A program made the position numbers and the translations under genes. 64,000 nucleotides of DNA from Rhodococcus zopfii NBRC 100606 = JCM 9919 (GTDB lineage Bacteria; Actinomycetota; Actinomycetes; Mycobacteriales; Mycobacteriaceae), in contig NZ_BCXI01000037.1 in the NCBI RefSeq assembly GCF_001895025.1, positions 27,917 to 91,916 of the forward strand. The letters are read 5' to 3'. The notes below the pieces were generated by a model, which searched no databases, was not told where the DNA came from, and worked only from the letters and a program-made list of their open reading frames with translations. How positions within the stretch are numbered: the first letter of the stretch is position 1; each line of letters starts with the position of its first letter. Positions 8,830 to 17,884 of this stretch are shown one piece after another.

Positions 8830-9648
8830 ATGACCCTTACCGATTCGGCGCGCACCGCCGCCGATCGTGCCCTCTCCGTGGCATCCGACGCGGCACTGGT
8901 CGCGTATCAGGATGCCATCGCGACCTATTCGCGGGAGAAGCTGAAGTCGATCGCGATGGAGGGCGCCGACGGAACCCCGACGATGTTCATCGACATCGTG
9001 ATCGAGGATGCGATCATCGCAGCGGCGACCGCGGCGGGCGCGAACGTCCTGTCGGAGGAGCGGGGATGGGTGGACGTCGGCTCGGCCGTCACGCTCGTCG
9101 TCGATCCGGTGGACGGATCGGCGAACGCCGCTGCCGGAATCCCGTTGTCCTGCTTCAGCGCAGCGGTCGTGATCGACGGAGAATTCACCGAAGCGATGAC
9201 CTGCTGGCTCCACACCGGTGAACGCTGGTGGGCGTCGCGCGCAGAGCCGGCGTTCCGGACGAGCGGATGCACGTCGCTGCCGGAGGCCGCCGTGTCGATG
9301 CTCCGCCCGCACGACCGCAACCGCGACGCGTGGTGGCGAGTCGCGTCCACCGCGACCCGCATCCGCATCCTGAGTTGCAGCACCCTCGAATCGGTGTTCG
9401 TCGCGACCGGGTCGACCGACGCCTTCCTCGACGCCGGCAGCGACACGCATCGGCTCATGGACATCGCCGCGGCCGTCGTCCTGGTCGAGTCGTCCGGCGG
9501 GGCGGTGATCGACGCTTTCGACCGGCCGATCGAGTTCGGCACCGACCTCACCAAACGGTGGAGCGGGATCGTCGCGGCAACACCGGAGCTGGCGCACGAA
9601 CTGCGCGATGCCGTGCAGGGAGTGGATCGACCGCCCGTGACCCTCTAG
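8830..9648 (+). CDS. Inositol-monophosphatase-family phosphatase in the phosphonate operon
   Basis: A 272-residue member of the lithium-sensitive phosphatase superfamily. The metal site is visible as SEERG (about residues 76-80) and DPVDGSAN (about 94-101, the DPIDGT motif), with a second metal ligand in DTHRLMDIAAA near 207-217. These enzymes remove phosphate from sugar or inositol phosphates using Mg. It lies 53 bases after phnE on the same strand with AGGAGG ahead of the ATG, and the terminator follows it, so it is the last gene of the phn unit. No phnP or phnN is in the window; a role on a ribose phosphate intermediate is a guess. Residues WVDVG replace the usual spacing between the two metal motifs, so the substrate class is not clear. 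Confidence 0.8.
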   Translation: MTLTDSARTAADRALSVASDAALVAYQDAIATYSREKLKSIAMEGADGTPTMFIDIVIEDAIIAAATAAGANVLSEERGWVDVGSAVTLVVDPVDGSANAAAGIPLSCFSAAVVIDGEFTEAMTCWLHTGERWWASRAEPAFRTSGCTSLPEAAVSMLRPHDRNRDAWWRVASTATRIRILSCSTLESVFVATGSTDAFLDAGSDTHRLMDIAAAVVLVESSGGAVIDAFDRPIEFGTDLTKRWSGIVAATPELAHELRDAVQGVDRPPVTL

Positions 9649-9678
9649 GGGTGTCCGACGCGAGCCTCGAACGCCGAA

Positions 9679-9721
9679 CGACCGGGCGCCGGCATCCGAT
9701 GAGGATGCCGGCGCCCGGTCG
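9679..9721. terminator. Strong bidirectional hairpin terminator
   Basis: A perfect 19-bp GC-rich stem (9679-9697 with 9703-9721) around the 5-base loop GATGA. It lies between the convergent phosphatase gene and the DUF1254/DUF1214 gene and should stop transcription from both sides. There is no T-tract, as is common in actinobacteria. Confidence 0.9.
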
Positions 9722-9732
9722 GTGGGCGTCAC

Positions 9733-10677
9733 TCAGGAAACGGGTCTGATCTGCGGCAGCTGCCAGCTGCCGTCGGAGATTTCGGCCCGGGGCCGGTACA
9801 GGCGCACGAGGAAGTTCCAGCCCTCCGGTGTGGGGATGGCGTTGGGAGTCCCCTCGGGGAAATCCCCGAACCGCACGGTGAACGACCCGTCCGGATTCGG
9901 CTCTGCGGTGATGTTGTTGACGGTGTAGGAGTTCCGGGAATTGGGCTCGAAGAAGCCCTGTGCGTTGTAGACCGACACCGACCAGAATCCGTCGACCGGC
10001 ACATCCGCCAACGTCAGTTCGTAGTTCCCTGCCGGTGCCTCGGGCGCGACCCCGATGTAGCTGGCCTCCCTGCTCGGCAGCCCACCCCACCCGGCGGCGG
10101 TGCCGATCAGATGCCGTACCGGATCCACCTCGTCGGGCGTGCCGAACATGGCATCGAATCCGGTGAGACCGGCCGCGAGCTGGAGCAACGCGGTCCGGGT
10201 CGCGTCGAGGCTTGCCTTGTCGTAGTCCGGTGCGACGAACGGCCGGGCCGCGCCCGCGTCGATGACGATCGCGTCCTGGATTTCGGCGACCGCCTTCAGG
10301 TCGTCGGGATCGATCGGGTCGACCAGCGTACGAACGGCGACGCCGACGTGCGACGACCCGAACCGGGACGTCTCCAGGCGGTGCTTCCCCGCCTCGTGGT
10401 AGATCGCCCCGACGTGGTGGTCCTGGTCGACGATCATCGCCGAGACGTACCGATCACCGTGCTCCGGCAGGGTCAGCGTCGCACCCTCGGAGATGTCGAC
10501 CACCGCGAAGCTGTACAGGGTGTCGCGGTTGAGGCGGATCACGGTCTGATGGTCGATGGCCGCCGGTTCGCGATTGTGTAGCAGCGAGTTGACACCGCCC
10601 GCATCGCGCTGCAGATCGGAGAACATCCGATCGGTCTCGGCCCTGACGAAATTGTCGACGTTCACGTGAACGGTCAC
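9733..10677 (-). CDS. DUF1254/DUF1214 domain protein
   Basis: A 314-residue protein. The N-terminal half (about 1-150) has DUF1254 features: NREPAAIDHQTVIRLNRDTLYS and VDQDHHVGAIYH. The C-terminal third matches DUF1214: YIGVAPEAPAGNYELTL, WSVSVYNAQGFF, YTVNN and the closing GWNFLVRLYRPR. The function of this family is not established; homologues are often cytoplasmic or periplasmic and I see no signal peptide. It is the last of three minus-strand genes, 72 bases after the GAP-family gene. GTG start. Confidence 0.8.
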   Translation of the reverse strand: MTVHVNVDNFVRAETDRMFSDLQRDAGGVNSLLHNREPAAIDHQTVIRLNRDTLYSFAVVDISEGATLTLPEHGDRYVSAMIVDQDHHVGAIYHEAGKHRLETSRFGSSHVGVAVRTLVDPIDPDDLKAVAEIQDAIVIDAGAARPFVAPDYDKASLDATRTALLQLAAGLTGFDAMFGTPDEVDPVRHLIGTAAGWGGLPSREASYIGVAPEAPAGNYELTLADVPVDGFWSVSVYNAQGFFEPNSRNSYTVNNITAEPNPDGSFTVRFGDFPEGTPNAIPTPEGWNFLVRLYRPRAEISDGSWQLPQIRPVS

Positions 10678-10749
10678 GTAATTACCTCACTCCTCTTTCG
10701 GTCTTTCCCGAGAACTGCATATTCGGTGTCGAGACTGCGGACTGCGAAC

Positions 10750-11418
10750 TCACAGCGCACCTATTCCGTCGCCCAGCAACTTCGTGCCGAGAACGATCAG
10801 CAGCACACACATGATCGCTGTGTTGTTCGCTACGAGCCAGGAACGCAGCGAGGCCAAAACGGGTTCGGCGCGGCCGGGTGAAACCAGATACGCGATCGTC
10901 GGTAGCGCAATCGAGGCAGACGCGACCGCGACGAAGACCGCACCGCACACCACGACGCCGCCCGTCCCCAGCCCGGAGGATCCGAGAACGGAACCGGCGG
11001 TGACCGTAAGAAGCAGGTTCTTCGGATTGACAGCTGCCAGCAGCGCCGCGGTTCCCATCGCAGCGGCGGGTCGCATTGTGTCGACCGTGGACATCCACGC
11101 GGGAAGGCTCGGCTCGCTCCCCGAGCGCGGTCGTGAACGCCACTGGCGCACCGATAATCCCAAGAGCGCGAGCCCGAGGAGTACCCGAAGTGCCCCGACC
11201 AACGGTTTGCTGTCAGATGACGACTCGGGAAGAACACCTGCCAGCAGGGTGAACACGACGGTGGCAGCGAGTACACCGAGAACCCACCCCACGAGAAAAC
11301 ATGGACTCAGGATCCGAGCGCGAGGCCCCATCAACATCAATATTGTCGCAATGATGGCGACGGGGCTGATCGCGATCGCAATCGCAAGGGGAAGTAGATC
11401 CCCGATCGTGGTATTCAC
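10750..11418 (-). CDS. GAP/Sap-family membrane protein
   Basis: A 222-residue protein with about six membrane segments: AIAIAISPVAIIATILML, VGWVLGVLAATVVFTLLAGV, ALRVLLGLALLGLSV, a pair around the NPKNLLLTV motif, and a C-terminal helix ending in VLLIVLGTKLLGDG. ISPVAI near the start and AAVNPKNL in the middle are hallmarks of the GAP (Sap, sulfolipid-addressing) family, in which mycobacterial members help move glycolipids or sulfolipids across the membrane. The substrate here is unknown. It is 31 bases downstream of the lipoprotein gene, so probably one transcript. GTG start. Confidence 0.75.
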   Translation of the reverse strand: MNTTIGDLLPLAIAIAISPVAIIATILMLMGPRARILSPCFLVGWVLGVLAATVVFTLLAGVLPESSSDSKPLVGALRVLLGLALLGLSVRQWRSRPRSGSEPSLPAWMSTVDTMRPAAAMGTAALLAAVNPKNLLLTVTAGSVLGSSGLGTGGVVVCGAVFVAVASASIALPTIAYLVSPGRAEPVLASLRSWLVANNTAIMCVLLIVLGTKLLGDGIGAL

Positions 11419-11449
11419 AAATCTCGCAGTTCTCCGCGGATCCAGTCAC

Positions 11450-11872
11450 TCAGCAGCCGAGCGAAGCACCCAGCTCGTTCTGCGCCGATACGACCGACTC
11501 GATGTTCCCCCGAAGCTGTTGTGCTGCTTCGGGCACCGTGAGATTCGGGTCGAGATTCTCGACGCCCTCGTCGTAGGAGTTCCAGGACTCTTCCAGTGCG
11601 GCGAGACGGTCCTCGTTTACCTGCTCGGCAGACACGACCAAATTGTCGTAGGCAGTAGACACATTGTCCCGGGCGTCGCGGATCTCCCCGATACTCGACG
11701 ATTCGGACAGCGAGGTGCGCGCCTCGGCGACAGCGCCCACGAACTCCGCGTAGGAATCGCACGCGGCAGCAGCGTTTTCCTCCGGTGACGGATCGTCATT
11801 GCCACAGGCCGTTCCGAACATTGCGACCGATCCGGCAACGAACAGGATGGCGACAAGTGTCTTCCGGGACAT
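11450..11872 (-). CDS. Small secreted lipoprotein, function unknown
   Basis: A 140-residue protein with a lipoprotein signal peptide: MSRK, a hydrophobic core, and the lipobox FGTAC with Cys at residue 23. The rest is mostly charged helix (AEARTSLSESSSIGEIRDARD and similar), with four cysteines in all and a C-terminal LGC. I do not recognise a family. An AAGGAG site 5 bases before the ATG supports the start. First gene of a likely three-gene minus-strand unit with the GAP-family protein. Confidence 0.75.
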   Translation of the reverse strand: MSRKTLVAILFVAGSVAMFGTACGNDDPSPEENAAAACDSYAEFVGAVAEARTSLSESSSIGEIRDARDNVSTAYDNLVVSAEQVNEDRLAALEESWNSYDEGVENLDPNLTVPEAAQQLRGNIESVVSAQNELGASLGC

Positions 11873-12060
11873 CCGAACTCCTTACGGCGAAAGGAATGTT
11901 CTCGAGCAGATGGATGATTACACAGAACAATGAGACATTCGCGCCAGAATGGTGAAACGGTCCACGAGCAGGACTGATGTGGTTAGCTGTCGTGCCGCCG
12001 CGTGCCGTGGCCGACGAAATCGTCGCAGTCTTCAGCATTCCGGCCGAGCGTGCGGTGGTC

Positions 12061-12909
12061 CTATGCGCTGTGCGGGTGGCCTTCGTGGAGGGACTCGACG
12101 ATGTTGTCGGCGATCGCGGCCGCGACGTCCGGGGAGACGTTCGCCTCGTGACAACGCCGCGCCGCGACGGCGAGCCGGTGCGCGGCCTCGTTGAGCGCGT
12201 GACCGCAATGTCCGCGCACCCATGAGAACGTCACGTTGCGACCCTTGACGGCCTCGTGGATGCGGTCGACGACGGCCGCGACGGCGAGACGACCGTGATA
12301 GCGGCCGTCGAGGGCGGCGAGGGCGAGCCGGCTGTCGGTGAGGATGTGCAGATCGCGGTCGCGGAACCGGTCGATGCCCATCTCGATCGCCAGTAGTTCC
12401 CCTTCCAGGATCGACCGGGCCTCGGGTGCCATGTGCATGCGGCGACGTCCGGTTTCGGAGATGCAGCCCAATCCCGCGCCGCGCAACTTCCGGGCCTTGG
12501 ACGCATCGGTGGCGACGAGCAGCGGCGGCAGCGCCGTCCGCGCGACCTCGCGCCGTTCCTGGTCCGCGGCGAGCAGGGCAGCGACGTGCTCGCCGATCGC
12601 GTCGGACGCGCGGCGCAGGAGCGTGCCGAACGGACCGAACGCGGTGTCGACGAACTCGACGGCCGGGAACGACGCCGACACGAACGTCAGATTGCGGCGC
12701 AGGCCCGCGTCGGAGAGATGGAGACGGACCGAGCTGTTGCGGACCTGCTCGTACAGGAACGCGAACGCGTCGAGCCCGGTCATGTTCCGGTCGATGTCGG
12801 TGTCGCAGTCGCGGGTGAACAGCCGGACGCCGTCGGAGGTGGCCAGGGCAGCGCACGTGACCGGGCCGAGATCGGTGCGGACCTGACGAATGTGGATGGC
12901 GGCGAGCAT
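12061..12909 (-). CDS. RNase H-like protein with an unknown N-terminal domain
   Basis: 282 residues. The C-terminal half (about 128-250) has the RNase HI fold: VATDAS with Asp135, GELLAIE with Glu171, ILTDSRLAL with Asp192, and WVRGHCGHALNEAAHRLA. The last carboxylate, Asp in the usual NExxDxLA, reads as His (His244), which may change metal use or activity. The first 125 residues have no family I recognise. Start chosen at 12909 because GGAGGA stands 8 bases upstream; an ATG at 12942 is less well placed. It is divergent from the restriction operon across 180 bases. It could be part of that system or an ordinary hybrid nuclease. Confidence 0.75.
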   Translation of the reverse strand: MLAAIHIRQVRTDLGPVTCAALATSDGVRLFTRDCDTDIDRNMTGLDAFAFLYEQVRNSSVRLHLSDAGLRRNLTFVSASFPAVEFVDTAFGPFGTLLRRASDAIGEHVAALLAADQERREVARTALPPLLVATDASKARKLRGAGLGCISETGRRRMHMAPEARSILEGELLAIEMGIDRFRDRDLHILTDSRLALAALDGRYHGRLAVAAVVDRIHEAVKGRNVTFSWVRGHCGHALNEAAHRLAVAARRCHEANVSPDVAAAIADNIVESLHEGHPHSA

Positions 12910-12980
12910 GGTGTTCCTCCTCGTTGATCGACTGGCACCCACCCTGCGGTACCAATACCGCCGCCCGCGAGCGTCGAGCC

Positions 12981-12996
12981 GATAACAGGGGATATC
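12981..12996. promoter_or_regulatory. GATA-N8-TATC inverted motif upstream of the hsd operon
   Basis: The 16-mer GATAACAGGGGATATC lies in the 180-base divergent region between the RNase H-like gene and the 13090 gene. Its arms GATA/TATC have the same 8-base spacing as a second copy at 28445-28460 in front of hsdR; the two agree at 11 of 16 positions, and the preceding GCC is also shared. It may be a shared operator, possibly for the HTH domain of the 13090 product, or a coincidence of -10-like sequences. Confidence 0.4.
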
Positions 12997-13089
12997 AGCC
13001 CTCCTCGCGGTCGTGTCGGTCCTCTCCAGTAGATTTCGCTGCGAACTCGGCAGGGGTTGCCGAGGTTAGCGAAAGGGGCCGACAACACC

Positions 13090-15159
13090 GTGCGTGACGA
13101 ACCGGCCCTGCTACTCACCAAGACCGACATCGCCGCCCTTGCCGGCGTGAAACGCCCGGTGGTGTCCGTGTGGACCACGCGGTACCGCGGTACCGACCGG
13201 CCGTTCCCGCGACCCGTGCGGGTCGACGCCCGGCAGGAGAAGTTCGCCGCGCACGAGGTCGTCGACTGGCTCCGCGACCGCGGACTCGGCAACAACGACG
13301 CCCTCGCCGAGGACGTCGCGATCCACGCCGCGCTCGACCACCCCGCCGGCATCGACCCGGACACCGGGTTCGCCGGGCTCACCGCGCTGCTGTGCCTCGC
13401 AGCGCACCTCGGTAGCCCCCTCGCCGACCTCGACGACGAGGACATCCTCGACGAGGCCGACGAGTTCGACCCCGACGACGACTACCTGTACCGGGAGATC
13501 GCGGACCTGGGCGACCATCTCGCCACCTACGCCCGGCACGCCGACCGCATGGCCGACGCCGCCTACACCTCGGAACGCGCATTCGAAGCGATACTGGCAC
13601 AACGTTTTCGGATCCCGCTGGCCGGACTGGCCGATTCGGCCCTCACCGACAGTGCCCTCGAGCTGTGCGTGCGGGTGGCGACGGCACTCGTCGCCGACGA
13701 GCGCACCGTGTTCGTCGACCCGTCGGCGGACGGCAGCGACCTGCTCGTCGCGCTGCGTCGCGTGCTGCCGGAGGGCACCGAACCGGTCGCCATCACCGGC
13801 CGCGCCGACACGCCGTCTGCACGGCTTGCCCGCCGGCGTCTCGCGATGCACAAATGGCGTCGCCACCCCGCGCCCGCAGAAGGGTTCGGCGCCGACTTCT
13901 CCGTCGACCGACCCGCGCTGTTCCTCACCCAGTACCCGGGCCCGGCCACGCGAGGAGTGTCCCCGGTCGAGGTGCTCACCGAGATCGACAACATCACGAT
14001 GCAGATGGGCCACGACCACCTCGCGGTCGTCATCGCCCCCGCCGCGGTCCTCGTCGACGCGTTGCGGGACCGGGAGGCGTCGGCGATCCGATCCGGCATC
14101 CTGCGCTCGGATCGGCTGCGCGCCGCGATCCGGCTGCCGGAGGGGCTGCTGGTGACGCGACCCGGTACGGCGATGGCCTTGTGGGTGCTCGGCGCCGCCG
14201 ACGAGCGTGTCGCACCCACGGATCTGTGGACGGTGCTCGCCGACGTCGGGCACCGCACCCTCGACCACGACACCATCGACGGTGTGGTCTCCGACGTCGT
14301 CGCGGCGATGGGTGCGTGGGATTCGGTGCGGGCGCACGCCTTCCGGTTCGGTGCGGTGTATCCCACGTCCAGGCTGCTCGCGGAGGACCGGCGCGGGCTC
14401 GTCGCCACCCGCACGGTGCCGCCCGCCGGGGGTGGCGCCGATATGGCGAGCCGGGCGATGCTGCTCGTCGATCGCGTCAACGACCAGTCAGGCAAGGTGT
14501 CCGGCGACCTGTCGCTCACCGTCGAATACCACCGCGCGGCGGCTGCCGCGTTGTCGACGGCCGGCGACCTCGTCGCGCAACGCAAGCTCTCGCTGGTCTC
14601 CGGCAACCGGATCGACGCCGACGACGTGCTCGCGGGTGGCCAGGTCCGGGTCATCGGTACCGAGGAGTTGCTGGGGCAGAAGAAGTTCGGTGAGCGGGGC
14701 GTGGACCGGCTGGTACACACCGCGAAGTATCCGAGCAGCCGCTACACCGAGCCCGGTGACATCGTCTTCTGCACCGCACCGCGATTCGGGATCACCGTCG
14801 ACACCGACGGTGCGTCGCTCGTGCTCGCGCCCGCCCGCGTACTGCGGGTACGCAACGGCACCGTGAACGGTCTCGTACCCGGGCTCATCACACGTCACCT
14901 GCGGCAGCTCGCCGCGGACGACAAGCCGACCGGCGCGATCCGCGGCGGTCGACGCTGGCAGGACTGGACGGTCCCGGTGATCGCTCCGCAGCGGGTCGCG
15001 GCGGCCGAGACCGTTTTGGCCGAGTTCGAATCCCGGCGACACGACGCACAGCAGCTGCTCGACAGTTTGGATCTCTTGGCCGACACGATCATCGACGGCG
15101 TGACTCGCGGAGTCCTGTCCGTCGACATTGAACACGGGACAGTCCCGGAGGAAGGGTGA
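13090..15159 (+). CDS. HTH - degenerate N6-methylase - specificity-like fusion protein in a type I restriction operon
   Basis: 689 residues, three parts. Residues 10-65 are a DNA-binding HTH (TKTDIAALAGVKRPVVSVW, then FPRPVRVD and AAHEVVDWLRDRG), of the kind that precedes N6-adenine methylases in actinobacteria. Residues about 160-400 follow a class I methylase plan, but the SAM motif reads DPSADGSDLL (210-219) rather than DPxxGSGxLL and no NPPY/NPPF motif is present (LTQYPGP in its place), so it is probably catalytically dead. The C-terminal third (TEPGDIVFCTAPRFGI, then LEFESRR-type helices near the end) resembles a target-recognition half of HsdS. Start GTG at 13090 follows AAAGGGG at about 10-base spacing; a TTG at 13057 is also open. 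The stop overlaps the hsdM GTG. Its job may be regulation, or an accessory specificity subunit. Confidence 0.7.
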   Translation: MRDEPALLLTKTDIAALAGVKRPVVSVWTTRYRGTDRPFPRPVRVDARQEKFAAHEVVDWLRDRGLGNNDALAEDVAIHAALDHPAGIDPDTGFAGLTALLCLAAHLGSPLADLDDEDILDEADEFDPDDDYLYREIADLGDHLATYARHADRMADAAYTSERAFEAILAQRFRIPLAGLADSALTDSALELCVRVATALVADERTVFVDPSADGSDLLVALRRVLPEGTEPVAITGRADTPSARLARRRLAMHKWRRHPAPAEGFGADFSVDRPALFLTQYPGPATRGVSPVEVLTEIDNITMQMGHDHLAVVIAPAAVLVDALRDREASAIRSGILRSDRLRAAIRLPEGLLVTRPGTAMALWVLGAADERVAPTDLWTVLADVGHRTLDHDTIDGVVSDVVAAMGAWDSVRAHAFRFGAVYPTSRLLAEDRRGLVATRTVPPAGGGADMASRAMLLVDRVNDQSGKVSGDLSLTVEYHRAAAAALSTAGDLVAQRKLSLVSGNRIDADDVLAGGQVRVIGTEELLGQKKFGERGVDRLVHTAKYPSSRYTEPGDIVFCTAPRFGITVDTDGASLVLAPARVLRVRNGTVNGLVPGLITRHLRQLAADDKPTGAIRGGRRWQDWTVPVIAPQRVAAAETVLAEFESRRHDAQQLLDSLDLLADTIIDGVTRGVLSVDIEHGTVPEEG

Positions 15160-16775
15160 AGATGCCACCGAGGAAAAGGGCGACGGTCACGGCACCGTCG
15201 ACGATGAAGGAACTGAAGGACACGCTGTGGAAGGCCGCGGACAAGCTGCGCGGGTCCATGGACGCGTCGCAGTACAAGGACGTCATCCTCGGATTGGTGT
15301 TCCTCAAGTACGTCTCCGATGCGTTCGACGAGCGGCGTGAACAGCTCGAGCAGGAACTCATCGCGGACGGACTCGACGACGAGGGCATCGCGTCGCTCAT
15401 CGACGACCGCGACGAGTACCTCGGGTCGAGCGTGTTCTGGGTTCCGGAAGAGGCGCGCTGGTCGTATCTCGCGCAGAACGCCAAGGGAATCCAGGAATCC
15501 GGCGACGTCGAGGCCCGCACCGTCGGTGAACTGGTGAACGGCGCGATGCGCGGGCTGATGGCCGAGAACGCCACCCTCACCGGCACTCTGCCGATCATCT
15601 TCAACAACCCGAGCGTCGACCAGCGCCGCCTGGGTGAGTTGATCGACATGTTCAACGACACCCGCTTCACCGGCGAGGGCGCGCGGCGTGCGCGGGATCT
15701 GCTCGGTGAGGTGTACGAGTACTTCCTGGAGAAGTTCGCCCGCGCCGAGGGCAAGCGTGGCGGCGAGTTCTACACGCCCGCAGGCGTTGTGCGGGTTCTC
15801 GTCGAGATGCTGGAGCCGTACAACGGGCGGGTGTACGACCCGTGCTGCGGGTCGGGTGGCATGTTCGTGCAGGCCGAGAAGTTCATCGAGCACCACGGCG
15901 GCAACCCCGCCGACATTTCGGTGTACGGGCAGGAGCTCAACGAGCGCACGTGGCGGATGGCGAAGATGAACCTCGCGATCCACGGCATCACCGCACAACT
16001 GGGCCCGAAGTGGGAAGACACCTTCGCCCACGATGTGCACCCGGATCTGCTCGCCGATTTCGTGATGGCGAATCCGCCGTTCAACATCAAGGATTGGACG
16101 CGCCGCGAGGACGACAAGCGGTGGAAGTACGGTGTCCCGCCGTCCGGCAACGCGAACTACGCGTGGATTCAGCACATCCTGTCGAAGCTCGCCGAGCGCG
16201 GCAGCGCGGGTGTGGTGATGGCCAACGGCACCATGTCCTCGAATTCCGGTGGTGAGGGCGAGATCAGGGCACGACTGGTCGAGGCCGACCAAGTGTCGTG
16301 CATGGTTGCGCTGCCGACGCAGCTGTTCCGCAGCACGGGAATTCCGGTGTGTGTGTGGTTCTTCGCGAAGGACAAGGCGCCGGGGCCGAAGGGTTCGATC
16401 GACCGGCGCGGCCAGGTGCTGTTCATCGACGCCCGCAACCTCGGCTACATGGTCGATCGCGCGGAGCGAGCACTCTCCGACGACGACATCGCCAAGATCG
16501 CCGGCACGTTCCATGCTTGGCGCGGAACGGAATCCGCGAGCGGTGTCGAATACGCCGACGAGCCGGGCTTCTGCTATTCCGCAACGCTCGCCGAGATCAA
16601 GGAAGCGGACTACGCGCTCACCCCTGGCCGCTACGTCGGTGCCGCGCCGCTCGAAGACGACGGTGAACCGATCGAAGAGAAGATCGCGCGGTTGACGAAA
16701 GAACTGTACGAACAGTTCGACGAGTCGGCGCGGCTTCAGGCTGTCGTGCGGGAGCAGTTGGGGAGGGTCGGGTGA
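15156..16775 (+). CDS. hsdM: Type I restriction-modification methylase subunit HsdM
   Basis: 539 residues, standard length. The N-terminal helical domain (LKDTLWKAADKLRGSMDASQ, LGLVFLKYVSDAF) is typical of HsdM. The catalytic domain has the SAM site VYDPCCGSGGMF and the amino-methylase motif ANPPFNIKDW, both intact, so it should methylate adenine as an M2S complex with HsdS. GTG at 15156 overlaps the preceding stop (GTGA); an ATG at 15162 is the alternative. GGAGG stands just before. The stop overlaps hsdS in the same way. Confidence 0.95.
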   Translation: MKMPPRKRATVTAPSTMKELKDTLWKAADKLRGSMDASQYKDVILGLVFLKYVSDAFDERREQLEQELIADGLDDEGIASLIDDRDEYLGSSVFWVPEEARWSYLAQNAKGIQESGDVEARTVGELVNGAMRGLMAENATLTGTLPIIFNNPSVDQRRLGELIDMFNDTRFTGEGARRARDLLGEVYEYFLEKFARAEGKRGGEFYTPAGVVRVLVEMLEPYNGRVYDPCCGSGGMFVQAEKFIEHHGGNPADISVYGQELNERTWRMAKMNLAIHGITAQLGPKWEDTFAHDVHPDLLADFVMANPPFNIKDWTRREDDKRWKYGVPPSGNANYAWIQHILSKLAERGSAGVVMANGTMSSNSGGEGEIRARLVEADQVSCMVALPTQLFRSTGIPVCVWFFAKDKAPGPKGSIDRRGQVLFIDARNLGYMVDRAERALSDDDIAKIAGTFHAWRGTESASGVEYADEPGFCYSATLAEIKEADYALTPGRYVGAAPLEDDGEPIEEKIARLTKELYEQFDESARLQAVVREQLGRVG

Positions 16776-17884
16776 ACAGCCTTCCAGCAGGGTGGGAGAC
16801 AAGATACCTCGACGAGGTTGTTGAACTCAGACGTGGATTCGACCTTCCGACACGGGAACGGCGGGGTGGTACATATCCAGTTCTGAGCGCAGGAGTCACG
16901 GCAGGATGGCACGACGAGGGCCCCATCAAGGGACCTGGAATGGTTGTTGGTCGTGCAACGAACCTGGGAGTGCCGACGTGGTCCGACGGTGATTTCTGGC
17001 CGCTAAATACGACTCTCTACGTCTCTGACTTCAAGGAGAACTGCCCGCGGTTCGTGTTTCATCTATTTGAGAACATGGACTTGAGTGGTTTTGACTCAGG
17101 CAGCGTTCAGCCAATGTTGAATCGCAACTATATCGCCAAATTGAAAGTGTCGATTCCTCCTGTTGCTGAGCAGCAAGCGATTTCCGAGGTTCTCGGCGCC
17201 CTCGACGACAAGATCGCCGCGAACCGAAAGCTGGCTCAAACTGCGGATGAGCTTGCAGTCCAAACACTGCGCGAATGTGACGTTGCTCCGCTTATCGATT
17301 TGGTCGAGCATCGGCGGTCATCGCAGATGCCGTTGGAGTGCGGCGTGGACCGGGTAGCGCACTTCAGCCTCCCTGCATTCGACGAGGGTGAGTCACCCGA
17401 GGTCGTCGACCCGATGGAGATCAAGAGCTCCAAGTTCAGGGTCGAGGCACCATCGGTCCTGATCTCCAAGCTCAATCCTCGGTTTCCCCGGATTTGGGAG
17501 ATTCCTGCAGTTCCAGAAATACCGGCGTACTCGTCGACCGAATTCCTTGTACTCGAACCGAAGTACGGTTCGACCTCAACGCTGTGGGCGGCGCTCCGCC
17601 AACCAGCGGTTACAAGGCAGCTCGAGTCGATGGTCGCGGGTACATCGGGGAGCCACCAACGCGTCAAGCCAGCAGATCTTCTCAGCGTGGACGTTCCGGA
17701 CGTAAGGTCGATCAACGACCGGACGAGAAGTACCATCGACGGACTGTCTGCCGTGATCCACGCCGCACGTCGGGAATCGCAGAATATGGCAACCCTTCGC
17801 AATGCGCTCCTTCCGCGCTTGATGGCCGGCGAACTCCGAGTACGCGACGCGGAAGAGTTCGTCGAGGTAGTGCTGGGGCAATGA
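16772..17884 (+). CDS. hsdS: Type I restriction-modification specificity subunit HsdS
   Basis: 370 residues, on the short side of the usual 400-450. Two target-recognition domains (about 1-130 and 185-320) are each followed by a helical spacer: PPVAEQQAISEVLGALDDKIAANRKL-type sequence near 130-155, and SINDRTRSTIDGLSAVIH with LRNALLPRLMAGELRV at the end. QPMLNRNYIAKLKVSIPPV is a recognisable TRD edge. It decides the DNA sequence recognised. GTG start overlaps the hsdM stop; stop overlaps the next ATG. Its codons use A and T in third positions noticeably more often than hsdM does, as expected of a rapidly exchanged gene. Confidence 0.92.
   Translation: MNSLPAGWETRYLDEVVELRRGFDLPTRERRGGTYPVLSAGVTAGWHDEGPIKGPGMVVGRATNLGVPTWSDGDFWPLNTTLYVSDFKENCPRFVFHLFENMDLSGFDSGSVQPMLNRNYIAKLKVSIPPVAEQQAISEVLGALDDKIAANRKLAQTADELAVQTLRECDVAPLIDLVEHRRSSQMPLECGVDRVAHFSLPAFDEGESPEVVDPMEIKSSKFRVEAPSVLISKLNPRFPRIWEIPAVPEIPAYSSTEFLVLEPKYGSTSTLWAALRQPAVTRQLESMVAGTSGSHQRVKPADLLSVDVPDVRSINDRTRSTIDGLSAVIHAARRESQNMATLRNALLPRLMAGELRVRDAEEFVEVVLGQ

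Noticed and set aside
14895..16802. Long minus-strand frame opposite hsdM
   Set aside because: Antisense shadow of hsdM; no motif or start signal of its own.
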